Assembly (NCBI GenBank): GCA_038503035.1
Contig: JAVSML010025535.1
Span: 875,019-939,018 of the forward strand
Direction of reading: 5' to 3'
Length of the DNA: 64,000 nucleotides
From: Crocodylus rhombifer
Taxonomy: Eukaryota; Chordata; Crocodylia; Crocodylidae
Shown: positions 1-11,600 of the stretch, piece by piece
Layout of the letters: each line of letters begins with the position of its first letter
Position numbering within the stretch: the stretch's first letter is position 1
The notes under the pieces: model-generated
The model's database searches: none
What the model was told of the DNA's origin: nothing
What the model saw: only the letters and a program-made list of their open reading frames with translations
Position numbers and translations under genes: made by a program

Positions 1-69
1 AGGTACACAGAGGGCTTTCCATCCCTGATCTCCAACGTCTATACAACAGGTTCTGAGTGATGCAGGGGT

Positions 70-190
70 GAGGCATTTCACCTCCCCGTGCTTCAGTTCC
101 CCACCCCTCATTTTGCCTGGCTTCTCCAGTTAGATGAGTGTTTCTTTACTTCATCTTTGTACAACATCCAGAAAAGTATGGTTGTGAACT
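70..190 (+). repeat. MIR-like SINE fragment
   Basis: The segment holds a diverged form of the MIR core (a CACCTCCCCGTGCTTCAGTT block followed by a polar A/T stretch). Similarity is judged by eye; old and truncated. Confidence 0.4.
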
Positions 191-311
191 TGGTTGGGTC
201 TACCGTGATACCAATAATCCAAACACCTCACTAAAGAGAGCAGGCCAGCTCAACAAGCATGCACCTGTCCTCCTCTGAGTGCACTGGCCCCATGACAAAT
301 ACAGTGTAGAA

Positions 312-540
312 CAGAGGTTCCCAACCACCAAGCCATGAAGGGTTGGGTGCTGAGTTGTGGCACGAGCCCCCCACATGGACCTGTCAGTGTGTCTGGGCGA
401 GCGGCTTCCACCACCAGCAGTCATGCGCAGGGTTAAAGTTGGGTGGCGGGGCAGCCCCAGGAGGAAGGCGGCCTGCTCTGTGCACCCTGTTCCACTCCCG
501 TGCCAGTCCACAGTATAAAAAAAAAGTTTGGGAACCAGTG
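312..540. mobile_element. short non-autonomous hAT-like element
   Basis: A 229-bp segment starts CAGAGGTTCCCAA and ends, read on the other strand, CACTGGTTCCCAA, so it has near-identical terminal inverted repeats of the CAG(T/A)GGTTCCCAA type common in hAT elements. The flanks GTGTAGAA (304-311) and GCGCAGCA (541-548) agree at 5 of 8 bases, fitting a decayed 8-bp target duplication. No transposase is present. Confidence 0.7.
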
Positions 541-693
541 GCGCAGCACACACCCCCTCTTAGCCTGCTCCCCTAATGGTACGTTCTGTCCCCAGTGATT
601 CAGTAGAATCCAGTGAACGTACAAACAGGATGAGTCCATGCAGACAAACTCTTACAACAGCATCTGCCCTAAAGAGGAGGGCCACAAACTGAC

Positions 694-845
694 CCATGTG
701 CTCCCAGATTGCAGCCAGAGTGCCAAGAGGAAGAGGATGGAGGGGGCCGGATTCGCTGGTTGTCATCCTGCATCTGCAAACGGATAGGCCGGCGCAAGCC
801 CCAGGAGATGTTCAGCAAACCCTCGACGATAAACTCGCCTTCCTC
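694..845 (-). CDS. RASSF2: RASSF2 coding exon 3 (residues 41-90)
   Basis: This 152-bp exon encodes EEGEFIVEG through CNLGAH and leaves two bases for the next codon. The acceptor is a TGTGCAG after a pyrimidine-rich tract, and the donor reads GG|GTCAGT. It contains the conserved IRLQMQDDN core and a proline/serine-rich segment ahead of the RA domain. The next coding exon is not found between 1 and 693, so it lies beyond the left edge. Confidence 0.95.
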
Positions 846-3800
846 CTGCACAGCAAACAGAGACACGTGGGAATGTCTCAAGTCATATTTACAGCACACA
901 GACCTCCTCCTCCTCCAAGGTTCCCCAAGCCCAGATCCAATCCAACATCATTAACAAAGCCTCACAGCTCCTGCTCTCTGGGACACATGTACAATAACCT
1001 CCACTGGGAAGGAGGAAAGAGGACACAGAAAGGAACGAAATTTACTGGCTGGGTTGCACCAGGCATGGGCCCAGGAGTCCTGGCCTACCCTTGAGGCTTT
1101 ACTTATAAAATGATTTTAGGTTGAGCATTTTTTTAAAATCCAAACAACACTGAAGGAAGCCGTCTTATGGACATGGTTGTCATAACATAAATTTATTCGC
1201 CTTGCCATATTGAAACAGTCGGACTTGCGAAAAGCCCTTTACACAGGTACATGCTGTGTACATCCAGTGTGCACATGGGGAAGGGTTGTATCACATTACC
1301 TGTGCACACTGGGAAGGGTTGTATCCCATTACCTCCTCCAAGTCAGGTAAAAACAATGCATCTTACTAGTGCAGGCAAGCCTCCATTTTCTCTCCTGTGG
1401 TTGATGTCACTAAATACCATGAGGATCCCACAGAACATTCAAAGAACATGAATTGGGCCTAAATAACTACAATTTAGGAAATTAAAAAGATATACAATAA
1501 AAGAGCAAGTCTAGCTGATTGTGATCGCCTTGAGGCTTATAATAGTGTGCATTTCTAGGAGCACTCCTACTCCAAAACAATCAACAGGGCTGTTAATAGT
1601 CAATTTTTGACCTCTCCGGCCTACATCAAGCCAGCCCTTCTCATTTTTCATTTTAGCATTTCCATCTAAGTCACATAACTCATTTGCTCATTGGATTTCT
1701 TACCTCTCTGTGCCGGAGCTGCAAGTTCTGACCTTCATAATATAAGTTGTACGTCTTCAAATGCAACATCAGTTCATTTCTGGAAGCATGAAAGAAAGGA
1801 GAGAAAGATGCTAAGGAAAGATGATACTATGTACTTGTGAAACCCATCCCTTTGGCATCCAAGCACCTAAAATGGTAACCCTCAGGTGACCAAACCAAAG
1901 ACAGTTAAGTGAGGGGAAGCCAAGGAGTTACCTTCCAGAGTCAGGCTGAATTAAAGCCAACCAGGATCCCTGGGCATGCCCCGATGACTCTGCCACTACA
2001 CAAGTTAGCTATGACAAAAGCGTCTCAACACATGAACCATCCAGTCCATTGTGGAAGGAGCTGCCACTGGTCCTCTTTGGCCAAGTTCAAGCTCCCTCCC
2101 TTCTCCAGACTGGGGCTCAGGGGGGCATCGGCATTTAGGAAAACGTCAGGGCAGGAGTTACACCTATGGTCACCATTTCAAGCTTTTTTTTTTTTTGCAA
2201 CCACAAAGGATAGAAACAGATTCCCTTTTTATATAAAAGCTGAGCATCTCTTGTGACCACGAGCTCCGAGAGCCAGGATGCTATACAACCTCCAGCAAAA
2301 ACCCAGCCATGGCCAGAGCTTCCATTTAGAAACTTAGGACAATGAGATGAGTGGTCAGTCATTCCCTGCCCCAGAGTTGCTTCCTTAAGCCAACTCTTTG
2401 GATCAGCTCTTTGTGAACATGTGTCAAATTTCAATCTTTTTTGGGTCCTTGCCCTTGCAGAAAAACCCCAGCCATTTCTTTTTCTCAGGTTTTTTGTTTT
2501 GCAAAATGATGCTGCATTTTACAGTTTATTTGGGTTTAATTAAAAAATTATAATGCTCCCCCCGCCCCACAAATGAATTGTCTGCTTAACCCCAAGCAGA
2601 AGTCTTTTTTTCCACCCCCAGTTTCCAGTTCAGTCAGCAAGCTAGTCAGTTAGGCTCTGGACAGCTCTAATACAGGCCCCACACAGTGCCCTGATCGCAA
2701 GATTGACATATCTGCCTTTTGCTCTCTGTTTCAGACAAACAATTCATGGCATATCTGTATGACATCAGCTGTGCATCTATAGCAGCAGAGGCACCGATAC
2801 CAAGAGAAGCAGAATCTCTTCCTCCAAAGCCAAGGTATTCCTCTGACCCCATCCATCCATTCTCATTCTCAGCAGCCTTTCAAAAACAGTGTACCAGAAG
2901 CATCAATACCCAAGCCCGAGAGACAGAATCACAGACAATTAGGGCTGGAAGGGGCCTCTGGAGATCACCTAGTCCAACCCCCTGCTCAGAGCAGGATCAG
3001 CCCCAACTACATCATCGCAGCCAAAGCTTCATCTCACTGGGTCTTGAAAGCCTCTGGAGATGGAGATTCCACCACCATCTTTGGAGGTTTTCAAGATGAT
3101 CCAGATAGGCAAAGCTTTTGCACTGGTTTAAGTAGTAAGCAGCTTCCAAACACTTTGGTGCTGGATGCTACAAACGCATCTTCATTGCTTCTTCTGGTCC
3201 AGAGTACAGATTACATTACTAAAAGCACCAGGACCTGCTTTCCACTATTGTTCCCAGAGGAATATTGCCTGGGGCTTGCAACAGGCCCTTCCTCTACTGA
3301 CCAAAGAGCTATAACCATAATAAAAACAGGCAGACCTTGAGGCAGTAGGTTTCAAGGCTGCAAGATAGAAGAAATACACAGTCACTTGACTTGGTGCTCA
3401 GGCAAATAAAGCAGCCCCCATCACAACAAGTTCAGCCCTCTCTGTTCACTGTTCATGTCACTGATCTAAAAGCTTTCATCCAAGTTCAAAATATGCCACA
3501 GCTGTAGTTACTCCAGGAAAAATAAGATGGCCAAGCAGAGGTACTGAGTGTACAAATCTCCAGGTGATTTGGGCTGTTTTATGGCAACCTCAAGCAGTCA
3601 TTAACCCTGTTTAATTGTCTGACTAGATTTCAGGCTGCTTTGGCTTTAATCACACTCATGGATTTGCTGTTAGGGTGAAAAGAAAAAAAACTCAGGTGCA
3701 TTATTTTACTGCCTTTCGAGGCATGTTTAAAGCCTGGGAATACTTTTGCTTCCTTGCAGACATCAGAGCTGGTCGAGAATGCTTTGACAACGTAAGGATG

Positions 3801-4128
3801 TGTCTGCAAAACCATAGGCACCTGATCCTTATTTTCAATTGTTCAATACTTTCTCAGCGAATGAATAAATCAATCATCAGCCCCACACCTCTTCTATGGA
3901 TTTTTCCATGCTTTATATTAACATTTGCTAGATCTATCACCACCCTCTACCTTTGTCCACAGCCTCCAGACCTTTGTGCAACTGAGTCTGCCCCTCCCCC
4001 AGCACCCCCAGGGAACTTTGCAAATAAATCACCAGGACGAACACGGAAAATATTTCTGCACTGAAGCCACAGCAGAAATCTTACATGGAAATGTATCTGT
4101 CTTTTCCGCAGGGGATGAGGGAATCCAT
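694..4128 (-). CDS. RASSF2: RASSF2, N-terminal coding part (3 exons, 3' end off window)
   Basis: RASSF2 is a Ras-association adaptor and candidate tumour suppressor. In mammals it binds GTP-loaded K-Ras through an RA domain and MST1/2 kinases through a C-terminal SARAH domain, and it shuttles to the nucleus. The window encodes the first 90 residues plus two bases, joined as 4128-4085, 1779-1704 and 845-694. The frame runs through both junctions (phases 2 and 0) and all visible splice sites are GT/AG. The assignment rests on a near-exact match to the family N-terminal region, including [36 protein letters not shown] and [17 protein letters not shown]. The RA and SARAH domains would lie left of position 1. 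The start ATG at 4128 has A at -3 and G at +4. The protein begins [15 protein letters not shown], about five residues shorter than the mammalian N-terminus as I remember it. SLC23A2 lies upstream in the same orientation, as in human. Confidence 0.93.
846..1703. other. RASSF2 intron between coding exons 2 and 3
   Basis: 858 bp. It contains two near copies of a short unit around GGGAAGGGTTGTATC at 1,275-1,335 (a minor tandem duplication). No gene or intact repeat seen. Confidence 0.7.
1704..1779 (-). CDS. RASSF2: RASSF2 coding exon 2 (residues 15-40)
   Basis: This 76-bp exon encodes [19 protein letters not shown] and QLRHRE after a split codon. The acceptor is TTCCAG and the donor is GAG|GTAAGA. 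The first base completes an ATA isoleucine codon where mammals have a lysine (from memory). It ends in phase 0, matching the exon at 845. Confidence 0.93.
1780..4084. other. RASSF2 intron between first and second coding exons
   Basis: 2.3 kb. Apart from an antisense CR1 fragment at about 2,930-3,105 and short homopolymer runs, no feature is recognised. Confidence 0.7.
2930..3105 (-). mobile_element. CR1 LINE fragment (antisense 3' region)
   Basis: The sequence reads AGGGCTGGAAGGGGCCTCTG then AGTCCAACCCCCTGCTC and a GGAGATTCCACCACC block, the reverse complement of the CR1 3' region. Truncated and diverged. Confidence 0.75.
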
Positions 4129-4160
4129 CCTCACGCTCTTCTTTCACGAGGAGCAGAGAT
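4085..4160 (-). CDS. RASSF2: RASSF2 first coding exon (32 nt 5' UTR plus residues 1-14)
   Basis: The coding part is 4085-4128, beginning with ATG at 4128, and 4129-4160 is 5' UTR. The acceptor follows a long pyrimidine tract ending AATTCAG, and the donor is AT|GTAAGA. The encoded start [14 protein letters not shown] resembles the mammalian N-terminus but lacks the YSHQT stretch. No in-frame upstream ATG is seen in the 32-nt leader. Too short for ordinary ORF calling; found by translating next to a donor site. Confidence 0.88.
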
Positions 4161-4328
4161 CTGAATTGTTTAGGAGGAAAAGGAAAGAAGAGAAAGGTGT
4201 ATTAGTGACTCTTTTATTCGTCTCTTATTGCTTGCTGACTGGGCCTGACCCAGGCCTCACAGATGCCAGTGCTCCAACTCCCATCAGTGTGAAAGTGCTT
4301 AGATTCACCTCACCACAACGTCACAGGG

Positions 4329-4823
4329 AGACTGTTGGTCATTTCTTCGCAATGAGGAGTCAGGAAACCTATCACAGCAGCTGGAAGGAAGAGGAAAGCC
4401 ACTACCACGAGACCATGAGCAGCGTGTTTTCTGTTAGGCAAGGCTGAGATTTGGTGGGGGAGGGATTAGGCTTCAGTCTCAGCTCTGCTACCAACCCCTT
4501 TTCTTGGGCAAGTGACTTCACTTCTCTGGGTGTTATTTCTTTCTCCAGCTGTAGAACAGGGATAACACTGATCTTTGTACAAAGACTGTGCAGTCTATGG
4601 CTGAACAGAGATTTAAAACTCTTAACTACCAAGCAGACAGCATTACTAATATAGAAGCAAGTAATCATACACCCAGGACGGGCTTTTGCAATGTACTTCT
4701 ACAGAGGATGCTGCCCGAGCACCCAGTGCAGCTGCAGGAATGCAACCAAAATCAGCTCTTCATGCCCTGCTTGCGAGGGGAAAAGGCACAAACCACAGAG
4801 AAAAGGTGACAGGAGTAATAGGG
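4329..4823 (+). repeat. 495-bp local duplication, copy 1
   Basis: This segment matches 8183-8677 base for base without indels, with five substitutions (at 4348, 4451, 4593, 4692, 4785). It begins AGACTGTTGG and ends AATAGGG. It lies about 170 bp from the first RASSF2 coding exon and includes a MIR-like core. No terminal inverted repeats or target duplications are seen. Confidence 0.95.
4450..4600 (+). repeat. MIR-like SINE core inside duplication copy 1
   Basis: It carries the MIR pattern: AGCTCTGCTACCAACC, then GGGCAAGTGACTTCACTTCT, then CAGGGATAACACTGA. The same element recurs in the second copy at about 8,304-8,454. Confidence 0.65.
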
Positions 4824-4870
4824 AGAAAAAAAAAAAGCAGTCAATGGGAACCACAGATAGGTTATCATCT

Positions 4871-4962
4871 GACCCCAGCAGTCTTTCCTGCCCAAGTGCA
4901 GGGGGCTGGACCCGATGATCTTGTAAGGTCCCTTCCAGCCACTAACATCTATGAATCCTGGG
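4871..4962 (+). mobile_element. CR1 LINE 3' end fragment
   Basis: It reads CAGTCTTTCCTGCCCAAGTG then GGGGGCTGGACCCGATGATC and AAGGTCCCTTCCAGCC, the CR1 3' terminus, ending at CTATGAAT. About 90 bp. Confidence 0.85.
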
Positions 4963-6385
4963 AAGGTCCCAGTGAAAGGTGAGGTCAGTGACTTCCCTTC
5001 CTAGGGCCAAATTTGGGACTCGTGATCTGAAATCCGGACTCCCACAATTCCTGGTGATCTTCCAGGCCAGAAATATCAGAGACACATCTCTGGAAGTGTT
5101 TTAGCACGTCCACTCTTGGGACTCCCACAGGAAGGGAGTGGAGGACAGGAGGCCTGTTTATCGCTTTGATTCAATCCTCTCCCACTCTCCCTTGCAACTC
5201 CACGGGCCCCCGTCACCTCTCCCCATCAGGTCCCTCGCTCCATTGTCTGGAGAACGGCTGTGACAGACACTGCAACTCTCCACTGAGCCTGGCCGAGCTG
5301 CTGAAGGGGAGGAGGGTGGCACACACTCGATGCTACCGAAACGCGCGCAGAGGTGCAGCGAGAGGAGACCACATGGACTGCGCTCTTCGGCTCCACTGCA
5401 TGGACAGAAAAGGTTTGGGGTTTTGCAGGAGGGGAAAGAGAGGGGGAAATAAGCAGGGAAAACAAGAAACAGCTGGCTTAAAAATAAATACGAGGACAGT
5501 TGGGCCTGCACAAGCTGTGCTCCTCTGGCAGCGTGCCAGCACCCAGAGGTGCCGTGCATTTTCATAAGTATTGACAACAGACACCCCTGGCCAACAATAT
5601 TTGCTCCTAATTAAATCAGCCGTGATCAATAAGGAAAGGGCTAGTTTGAACTTGCCAGCTGAGTTATATTGTGCGTTTACTGAATGGCATGCAAAATATT
5701 CACAAAGGACAACTGAACCCCTCTACGTTTCAGGGTCCGGCATATTGTTCTAGTGCCATGAGAACCACCCACTTCCCATACACAAAAGGCCAACGGCCAT
5801 TTTACAGGCCCATCCTCGCTTAAGAAATTCACTCAGTCTCATTTCGACCTCCCCACCCCTCCCGAATCAAAAACCTCGTGACATTTTCTCCACTTGCAAG
5901 GGCAGACAGCCCTCGCAAGGAAAGTCGGTTCCATTTTACTTTGAGGCCACCGACTTTCTGCGGTTCTGTGCATTTTGACATGGAGACAGACAATTTACTA
6001 AATTTCTCTCATGCAAACATGCCCAAACCTGCCCCCCCCAAAATTAAAAAAAAACCCTAAACATTTGACCTTGGAAGTGACCTAGAATTCAACTTTATTT
6101 CTGAGGCATGAAGTTCAGCCAGCTTGAGACAGTACATTCAATGCCCAGAAGCACACAGGTGCTTAAGAAAACGTCATACATGAGACCCCAAGAATCCCAC
6201 TTCAAAATTGTTTATAACTAATGGGAAATGCTTAGATTGCTTATAATGATGTTAGCTCTTCCGGACACATTTCTTCCTTCCACGTTTTGGAAACATGCAG
6301 CACAAAGGAACCCGCCCATGTTGCTGCAATAAAAATCAGAGTATTGCTGCAATACCCAATTGCTTAAACAGGAGTTTCCATGCAA

Positions 6386-6399
6386 ATATATATATATAT
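6386..6399. repeat. short AT dinucleotide run
   Basis: About seven AT units following ATGCAAAT. Simple repeat. Confidence 0.8.
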
Positions 6400-7079
6400 T
6401 CCACTATTACATGCAACATGCACATGTAGGCGCACACATTTATTCATGCCTTCAGGAAATTACTCAGCCGTCTTCACTGCCCGGCACTTCCAGGAAAAGG
6501 ACCATCATGGGCCACAATTTAAGAAATAATACAGGATCCAATCTTGTAGCTCAGTACCAGGATCACCATAAGCCTAAATAAAAATAAAACAACACTCTGT
6601 TTCATGCTTCTGAAGCCAAGAGGCGTCCAAACACAAAGGCCTGTATTTAAGCACAGGCATAAGCAAGCATGAGATACAAGCCAATAAAGGGCAGGAAATT
6701 CAGTGCAACAGCTAAACAGTGCCTCTATAGTGCACGGGCTCAAAAAAGCAGAACAGAAGCTTAATGATGATTAGTACAACTTGCAACAGAAAGGCTGACT
6801 TCGCTTTGCGTTTCCTAGTATATATGCCACTGAGTTTCACAATCACCTCCAAGATGGTGAAATAGCTGAGGACGCACTGAATGGACCAGTGTTTGGTGGG
6901 GGGAGAGGTTCACTTAAGCAAATGATTTTTTTTTAATTAGAGGCTCAAAAACACATCATCATTCACCTGGAGTTCAGAACTGATCTTCAGCTTGCCCTGC
7001 TACTAACTCAGTGCACTTGTCTGTTTCAACCGAAGCGCCTACAAGCCCCGTGGGAAATCAAGTCACACAGTAAATGCAG

Positions 7080-7235
7080 CACACCCACACCTAATATGAG
7101 CCAGCCCTTGTCCCAAAAAACTTGTACATTGCTGGGGAAAAGCAGTACTATCCTCAAGTTGCAGACATGAAGTTTAGGTCCCAGAAGATTACGGTCACAC
7201 AGGAAATCTGTGGCAGAGCCAGGAACTGACTGCAG
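7080..7235 (-). repeat. MIR-like SINE fragment (antisense)
   Basis: It contains CAGACATGAAGTTTAGGTCC, GGTCACACAGGAAATCTGTG and GCAGAGCCAGGAACTGA, a diverged antisense MIR pattern. Confidence 0.6.
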
Positions 7236-7239
7236 ATTC

Positions 7240-7551
7240 CCCTTGTCGATCCTGGCCCCACCTGACTGTCCCTCTCCCGGATGTAGTTCTCCACCCACCC
7301 GTAACCCCGTTCCACCTGCCCAGTCAAGTGTGCCTGCCTGCGGCGGTCCTGGGCCAGTCTCCCTGCCTACTTGCTCTTTCTGGCTACAATAAATTGGGAT
7401 CTCTGCCCCCACCCACCGCCCCGTGGGGTATTAACAGCTGTGACAGGGGCCGAGACCGGGTCAGCACCCAGCCCCCCCAGCCCTGTGGCCCTCAAGAGCT
7501 CTGCACAAGTTTTTAAGTGGCCCTCCAGCCCAACTACTTGCCCACCCCTGG
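7240..7551 (-). mobile_element. hAT-like element fragment (one terminus)
   Basis: On the minus strand the segment begins CAGGGGTGGGCAAGTAGTTG, a typical hAT terminus. No matching opposite end is found, so the left limit is uncertain and the element is probably truncated. Confidence 0.45.
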
Positions 7552-7639
7552 TCTAGCCAGTGCTGCTAGCAATATAAAGTTAGTTTTGAGATAACAGCTT
7601 ATGCAAAGGTGCGTGAGCTGTTACAGCAATGCAGATGTA

Positions 7640-7740
7640 CCCTTTCAGTTAAAATAGGCAAGACACAGGGAAAACTAGCCCAGAGGGGTAAAGTGATTTC
7701 CCATAAATCCTTAGCAGGTCTCCTAACTCCCAAGAGCCAA
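7640..7740 (-). repeat. MIR-like SINE fragment
   Basis: A diverged GGGAAAACTAGCCCAGAGGG then TAAAGTGATTTCCC pattern. Weak, judged by eye. Confidence 0.35.
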
Positions 7741-8182
7741 AGCCTGAAAGTACATGGCCTTGCAGTGTCCATCTATTCCTGTTATATTCCCTGGAGCATT
7801 TCATACTTCCCTCCTCTCCCTGCCACCACGCAAGATTTGAGTTTCAAAAAGGTGCCCATTTGGTTCAGCAGAAACATGGGAAATGGGGCCAGGGAATCCG
7901 ATTGCTGAACAGCACGTCATAACAATAGGAACTCAGAAACAAAGAGAAAAATCCAGATTGATCCTGGGCTCCAGGGAAAAATCAGAAACAACCCTGCTCT
8001 CCCTACTACTGGTGCTGAAAAGCTGGATGTGTGTTAAGACAGCCTCAGTCCAAAGGCTGCCCATTGCTGACCCCATGACGATAGACGTTTTCTTACAAAA
8101 ACCAATTTGTCTCCCGTCCCCAATCACATACTGTTTTCTGGTAAAGGCAGTTCTACTCGCTTTCGCCCCCAGGTGCTACTGC

Positions 8183-8677
8183 AGACTGTTGGTCATTTCT
8201 TTGCAATGAGGAGTCAGGAAACCTATCACAGCAGCTGGAAGGAAGAGGAAAGCCACTACCACGAGACCATGAGCAGCGTGTTTTCTGTTAGGCAAGGCTG
8301 AGATCTGGTGGGGGAGGGATTAGGCTTCAGTCTCAGCTCTGCTACCAACCCCTTTTCTTGGGCAAGTGACTTCACTTCTCTGGGTGTTATTTCTTTCTCC
8401 AGCTGTAGAACAGGGATAACACTGATCTTTGTACAAAGACTGTGCAATCTATGGCTGAACAGAGATTTAAAACTCTTAACTACCAAGCAGACAGCATTAC
8501 TAATATAGAAGCAAGTAATCATACACCCAGGACGGGCTTTTGCAACGTACTTCTACAGAGGATGCTGCCCGAGCACCCAGTGCAGCTGCAGGAATGCAAC
8601 CAAAATCAGCTCTTCATGCCCTGCTTGCGAGGGGAAAAAGCACAAACCACAGAGAAAAGGTGACAGGAGTAATAGGG
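8183..8677 (+). repeat. 495-bp local duplication, copy 2
   Basis: Direct-orientation partner of 4329-4823, 3,854 bp away, 99% identical. Sequence on either side of the shared block is unrelated, so the boundaries are sharp. Confidence 0.95.
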
Positions 8678-11600
8678 CCAGACGGACAGCGGGGTATCTG
8701 AGCAGAACAGAAAGCTGAGAGATGCTTGGCACGAAGTACGGAGAGTGGTAAATCCCACCCCCACCCTCCCGACTGCAAATAAGGAAATTATGTCTCACTT
8801 CCGTGCGCGAGGGAAGAATTGAGCCATGCTGGAGGAGCTATCCATCTCCCCGACAAGCAGCAGCAACTACAGACAGGGGAGGGATGCATGGATGGGCGAC
8901 TGATTGGTGAGCGAGGAAAGGGTGACAACACTGTAAGCGCTTCAGCATTGGTCCGTGTGTTTCAGATGCAAACAACCGCTTTGTATGGCCAAGGGCAATG
9001 ATTTCCATTGGATGCATGGGCCAGGGACCTTCCAGCCACCTCAGTTTGAGCTACACCTTGTTCATTTGATTTATTAAAAGGAAGGGAGGAGAGCCATGTT
9101 ATTAACTGGGACTTGAGGGGGAATCAGCATAAACTGCTTTGTGCTTTGCTTCTTTTCCTTCTCCTCAGTCTGAGACATTTAGATTCTCAGGGTGTTGCTT
9201 TCTAAAGCACTTAACCTCCTCAGAGTTCAGCACTTAACTTCCTCAGGCATGTTTGAAAACTTATACACCAAGTTCTTTGCTACAGGAACTGTCTACTAAG
9301 CAGCCACAAACACCTGTCACTATGAGGCTCGAGTCCAGGCTGAGGCCCTTAGCTGCTACAGGAACAGAAACAAGGATATGACAAACTTATCTATCCTAAC
9401 TACTACAGGGAAGTAAAGCAAGGAACCGAGCACAGGGCTTGCGCAGCTATTTTATTCTGAAACTGTGGCAGCATGTCAGGGGAAGTTACCTCCGGGTAAT
9501 CACCATGCAAGGGGAGAAGAAATGACACTTGTCCCATGCAAGAGTGTTACCAAAAATACCACCAAAGTCACACTGCAGATGGACAGCATCCATATTTCTT
9601 CTTTGGGCCTTTACCGGACTCCTTTGCTGCCTCAGACACACAAACACACAGCGTGCTGTGTTTGTTGGAGCTTTCCCTTATAATCAGGAGTTAACCAAAA
9701 GCTATGAAGAAGCAGTAGCAAACAGCAGTGAAGAATGCAGACACAGACTCACATTTCTGTTCATAGAGCCTCGCATGGAGACAGCAAGCCTACTGGGCCC
9801 TCGGTACCTGCTTCTTTAATGCCAGGGCAACTTCAAGTTTACTTAGAGACTCCAGAGCTATGAGCACCACTTTGCTCCAATTGAGGACCTGCCCTGTTAT
9901 TCATGCTGATCCTGAACTGGGTTTATAATAAAATGCAGCCATGTCTGGGGTGCAGCACAGATGTCTGTGTGAAGGAAGAGAAGTTTGGGTCCAAGACAGC
10001 TGGGTCAAAACTCCTGTTACAGGATGTTCACTCATCTCTGCCGTGCAGACAAACTGGTCCCCAAATGAAACTACATGACGGTTATTTATGTAAGAACCCA
10101 AACCTCTGGGTCTCCTTCGAGATCACGTGAAGGGTAAAATGCCCAAGGCTCAATGCACTGAGGCTTCTTGCAGCTTTAAAAGCATGTCTGTAGTTGAAGC
10201 AAAAGAGTTAATGTTTTGGAACAGACTCCTCTTTCCCAAAAACAATGTCAGAGTCGGTGCAGAGCTGTGCAACCATGCCTCCAGCTCCCGAAACTAAATA
10301 CCCGCTTCTGAAGGAACCCCAGCTTCCTGTTTATTGACTTGCTGCTAGATCTGCAGCGACAGGCTGCTCCGACTCCTCTCACACCCCCAGCTCTTTCATC
10401 ACGTCCACTTCCTAAGCAACGAGAAAAGCTTCGTGTTCTTCCTTTTTTGGGTCTGCTGTACAGATTCAGCATTTCTCCACTCTCCCCCACCCCCACTCCC
10501 CAACAAAAATTCAGAAAGCAGCCAGACACCACGAGCAGAGCCACGCTCACACAGAAAGCGCGCTCCTCGTCTTCATGTGCTAGGACAGCGTGGCCTCCTA
10601 TAACACACAGAGAACATTTCCGGTGCCAAAAATACAGGCCTAAGATCACACAGATACCACCATCTCTGCCAGCAAGAGACCGCGTGAAGAGCTCAACAAA
10701 CACCAACTTTTAACAAGCAAGGAACTGTTAAGAAAAAAACCAAACAACCTTCTGAGACACATTCACTTCCCTGCAATAAAATATTATCACCCATTTCTTC
10801 AGGACACCTACACCTGTAGGACCTCGTGTTCGATGCCTAAAGCACCAGCTGAAGAGTTTCATCAGCAGATACAGTATGGCTATAACATCTCAAGTGAAAA
10901 ATAATACACTTCTCTCCTGTCCTGCTGATGCTTTAGGATCACAGAATTTCAAGAGGGAAACCCTTAAAGTAAAGGAGTCAGTTCCTTTGTCATCTCACCC
11001 AAAAGTTGATTTAATAGCTATGTGCATCAGAGCAGCCCCTGGAATGAGACCCCAGTTTGCTGAGCAGACAGATTCAACAGTTAAAGCTTTGAATGGATAT
11101 TTACTTTGACCAGGCAAGGGCCAACATAAGAGAGATAAGCTGGCTAAGGATGCTGGAGGCTGTGGTGCATGCACATTCACAGTATGGTTATACTTCCTGT
11201 AGCAGTTCCTTTATTTTCTTACGTCCTAGCTAAATAAAAGGCCTCCAGTCTAAAGGAAAGATATGGCAAAGAACCATAGCCCTATCTGGGATGGATGAGG
11301 ATTTAGTACATGAGGCAGGGTCAGGACTCCCAGATTTCTTAAGACCCAGGAAGACCACCACAAACTCTCGTTAGACCTCCCATTTCCACCAGGCTGGAGA
11401 ATTTCACCCAGCCATTCCTGCGGGTCAGCCACACGGTATCTTGACTTAAACTCTCCATGATTTGGAGTCCTTACCAGGTGCCTTGTTAATCTCTTCCAGT
11501 CACTGGTTAACCCACCAAATCAGAGATGTGAATATTACTTCCAGTCAGAGCTTCACCAGCTACAGTTGGCACAAGTCTGTGTGTGGCTTCAGGTGAGCCA

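Larger units (their letters stand above)
1..693. other. RASSF2 intron (left part)
   Basis: No coding exon recognised. It holds the MIR-like fragment and the short hAT-like element; the rest looks unique. Confidence 0.6.

Noticed and set aside
1..693. Next RASSF2 coding exon
   Set aside because: Looked for the expected TTLKPLTVPKVQ-type coding sequence on the minus strand; not present, so it lies outside the window.
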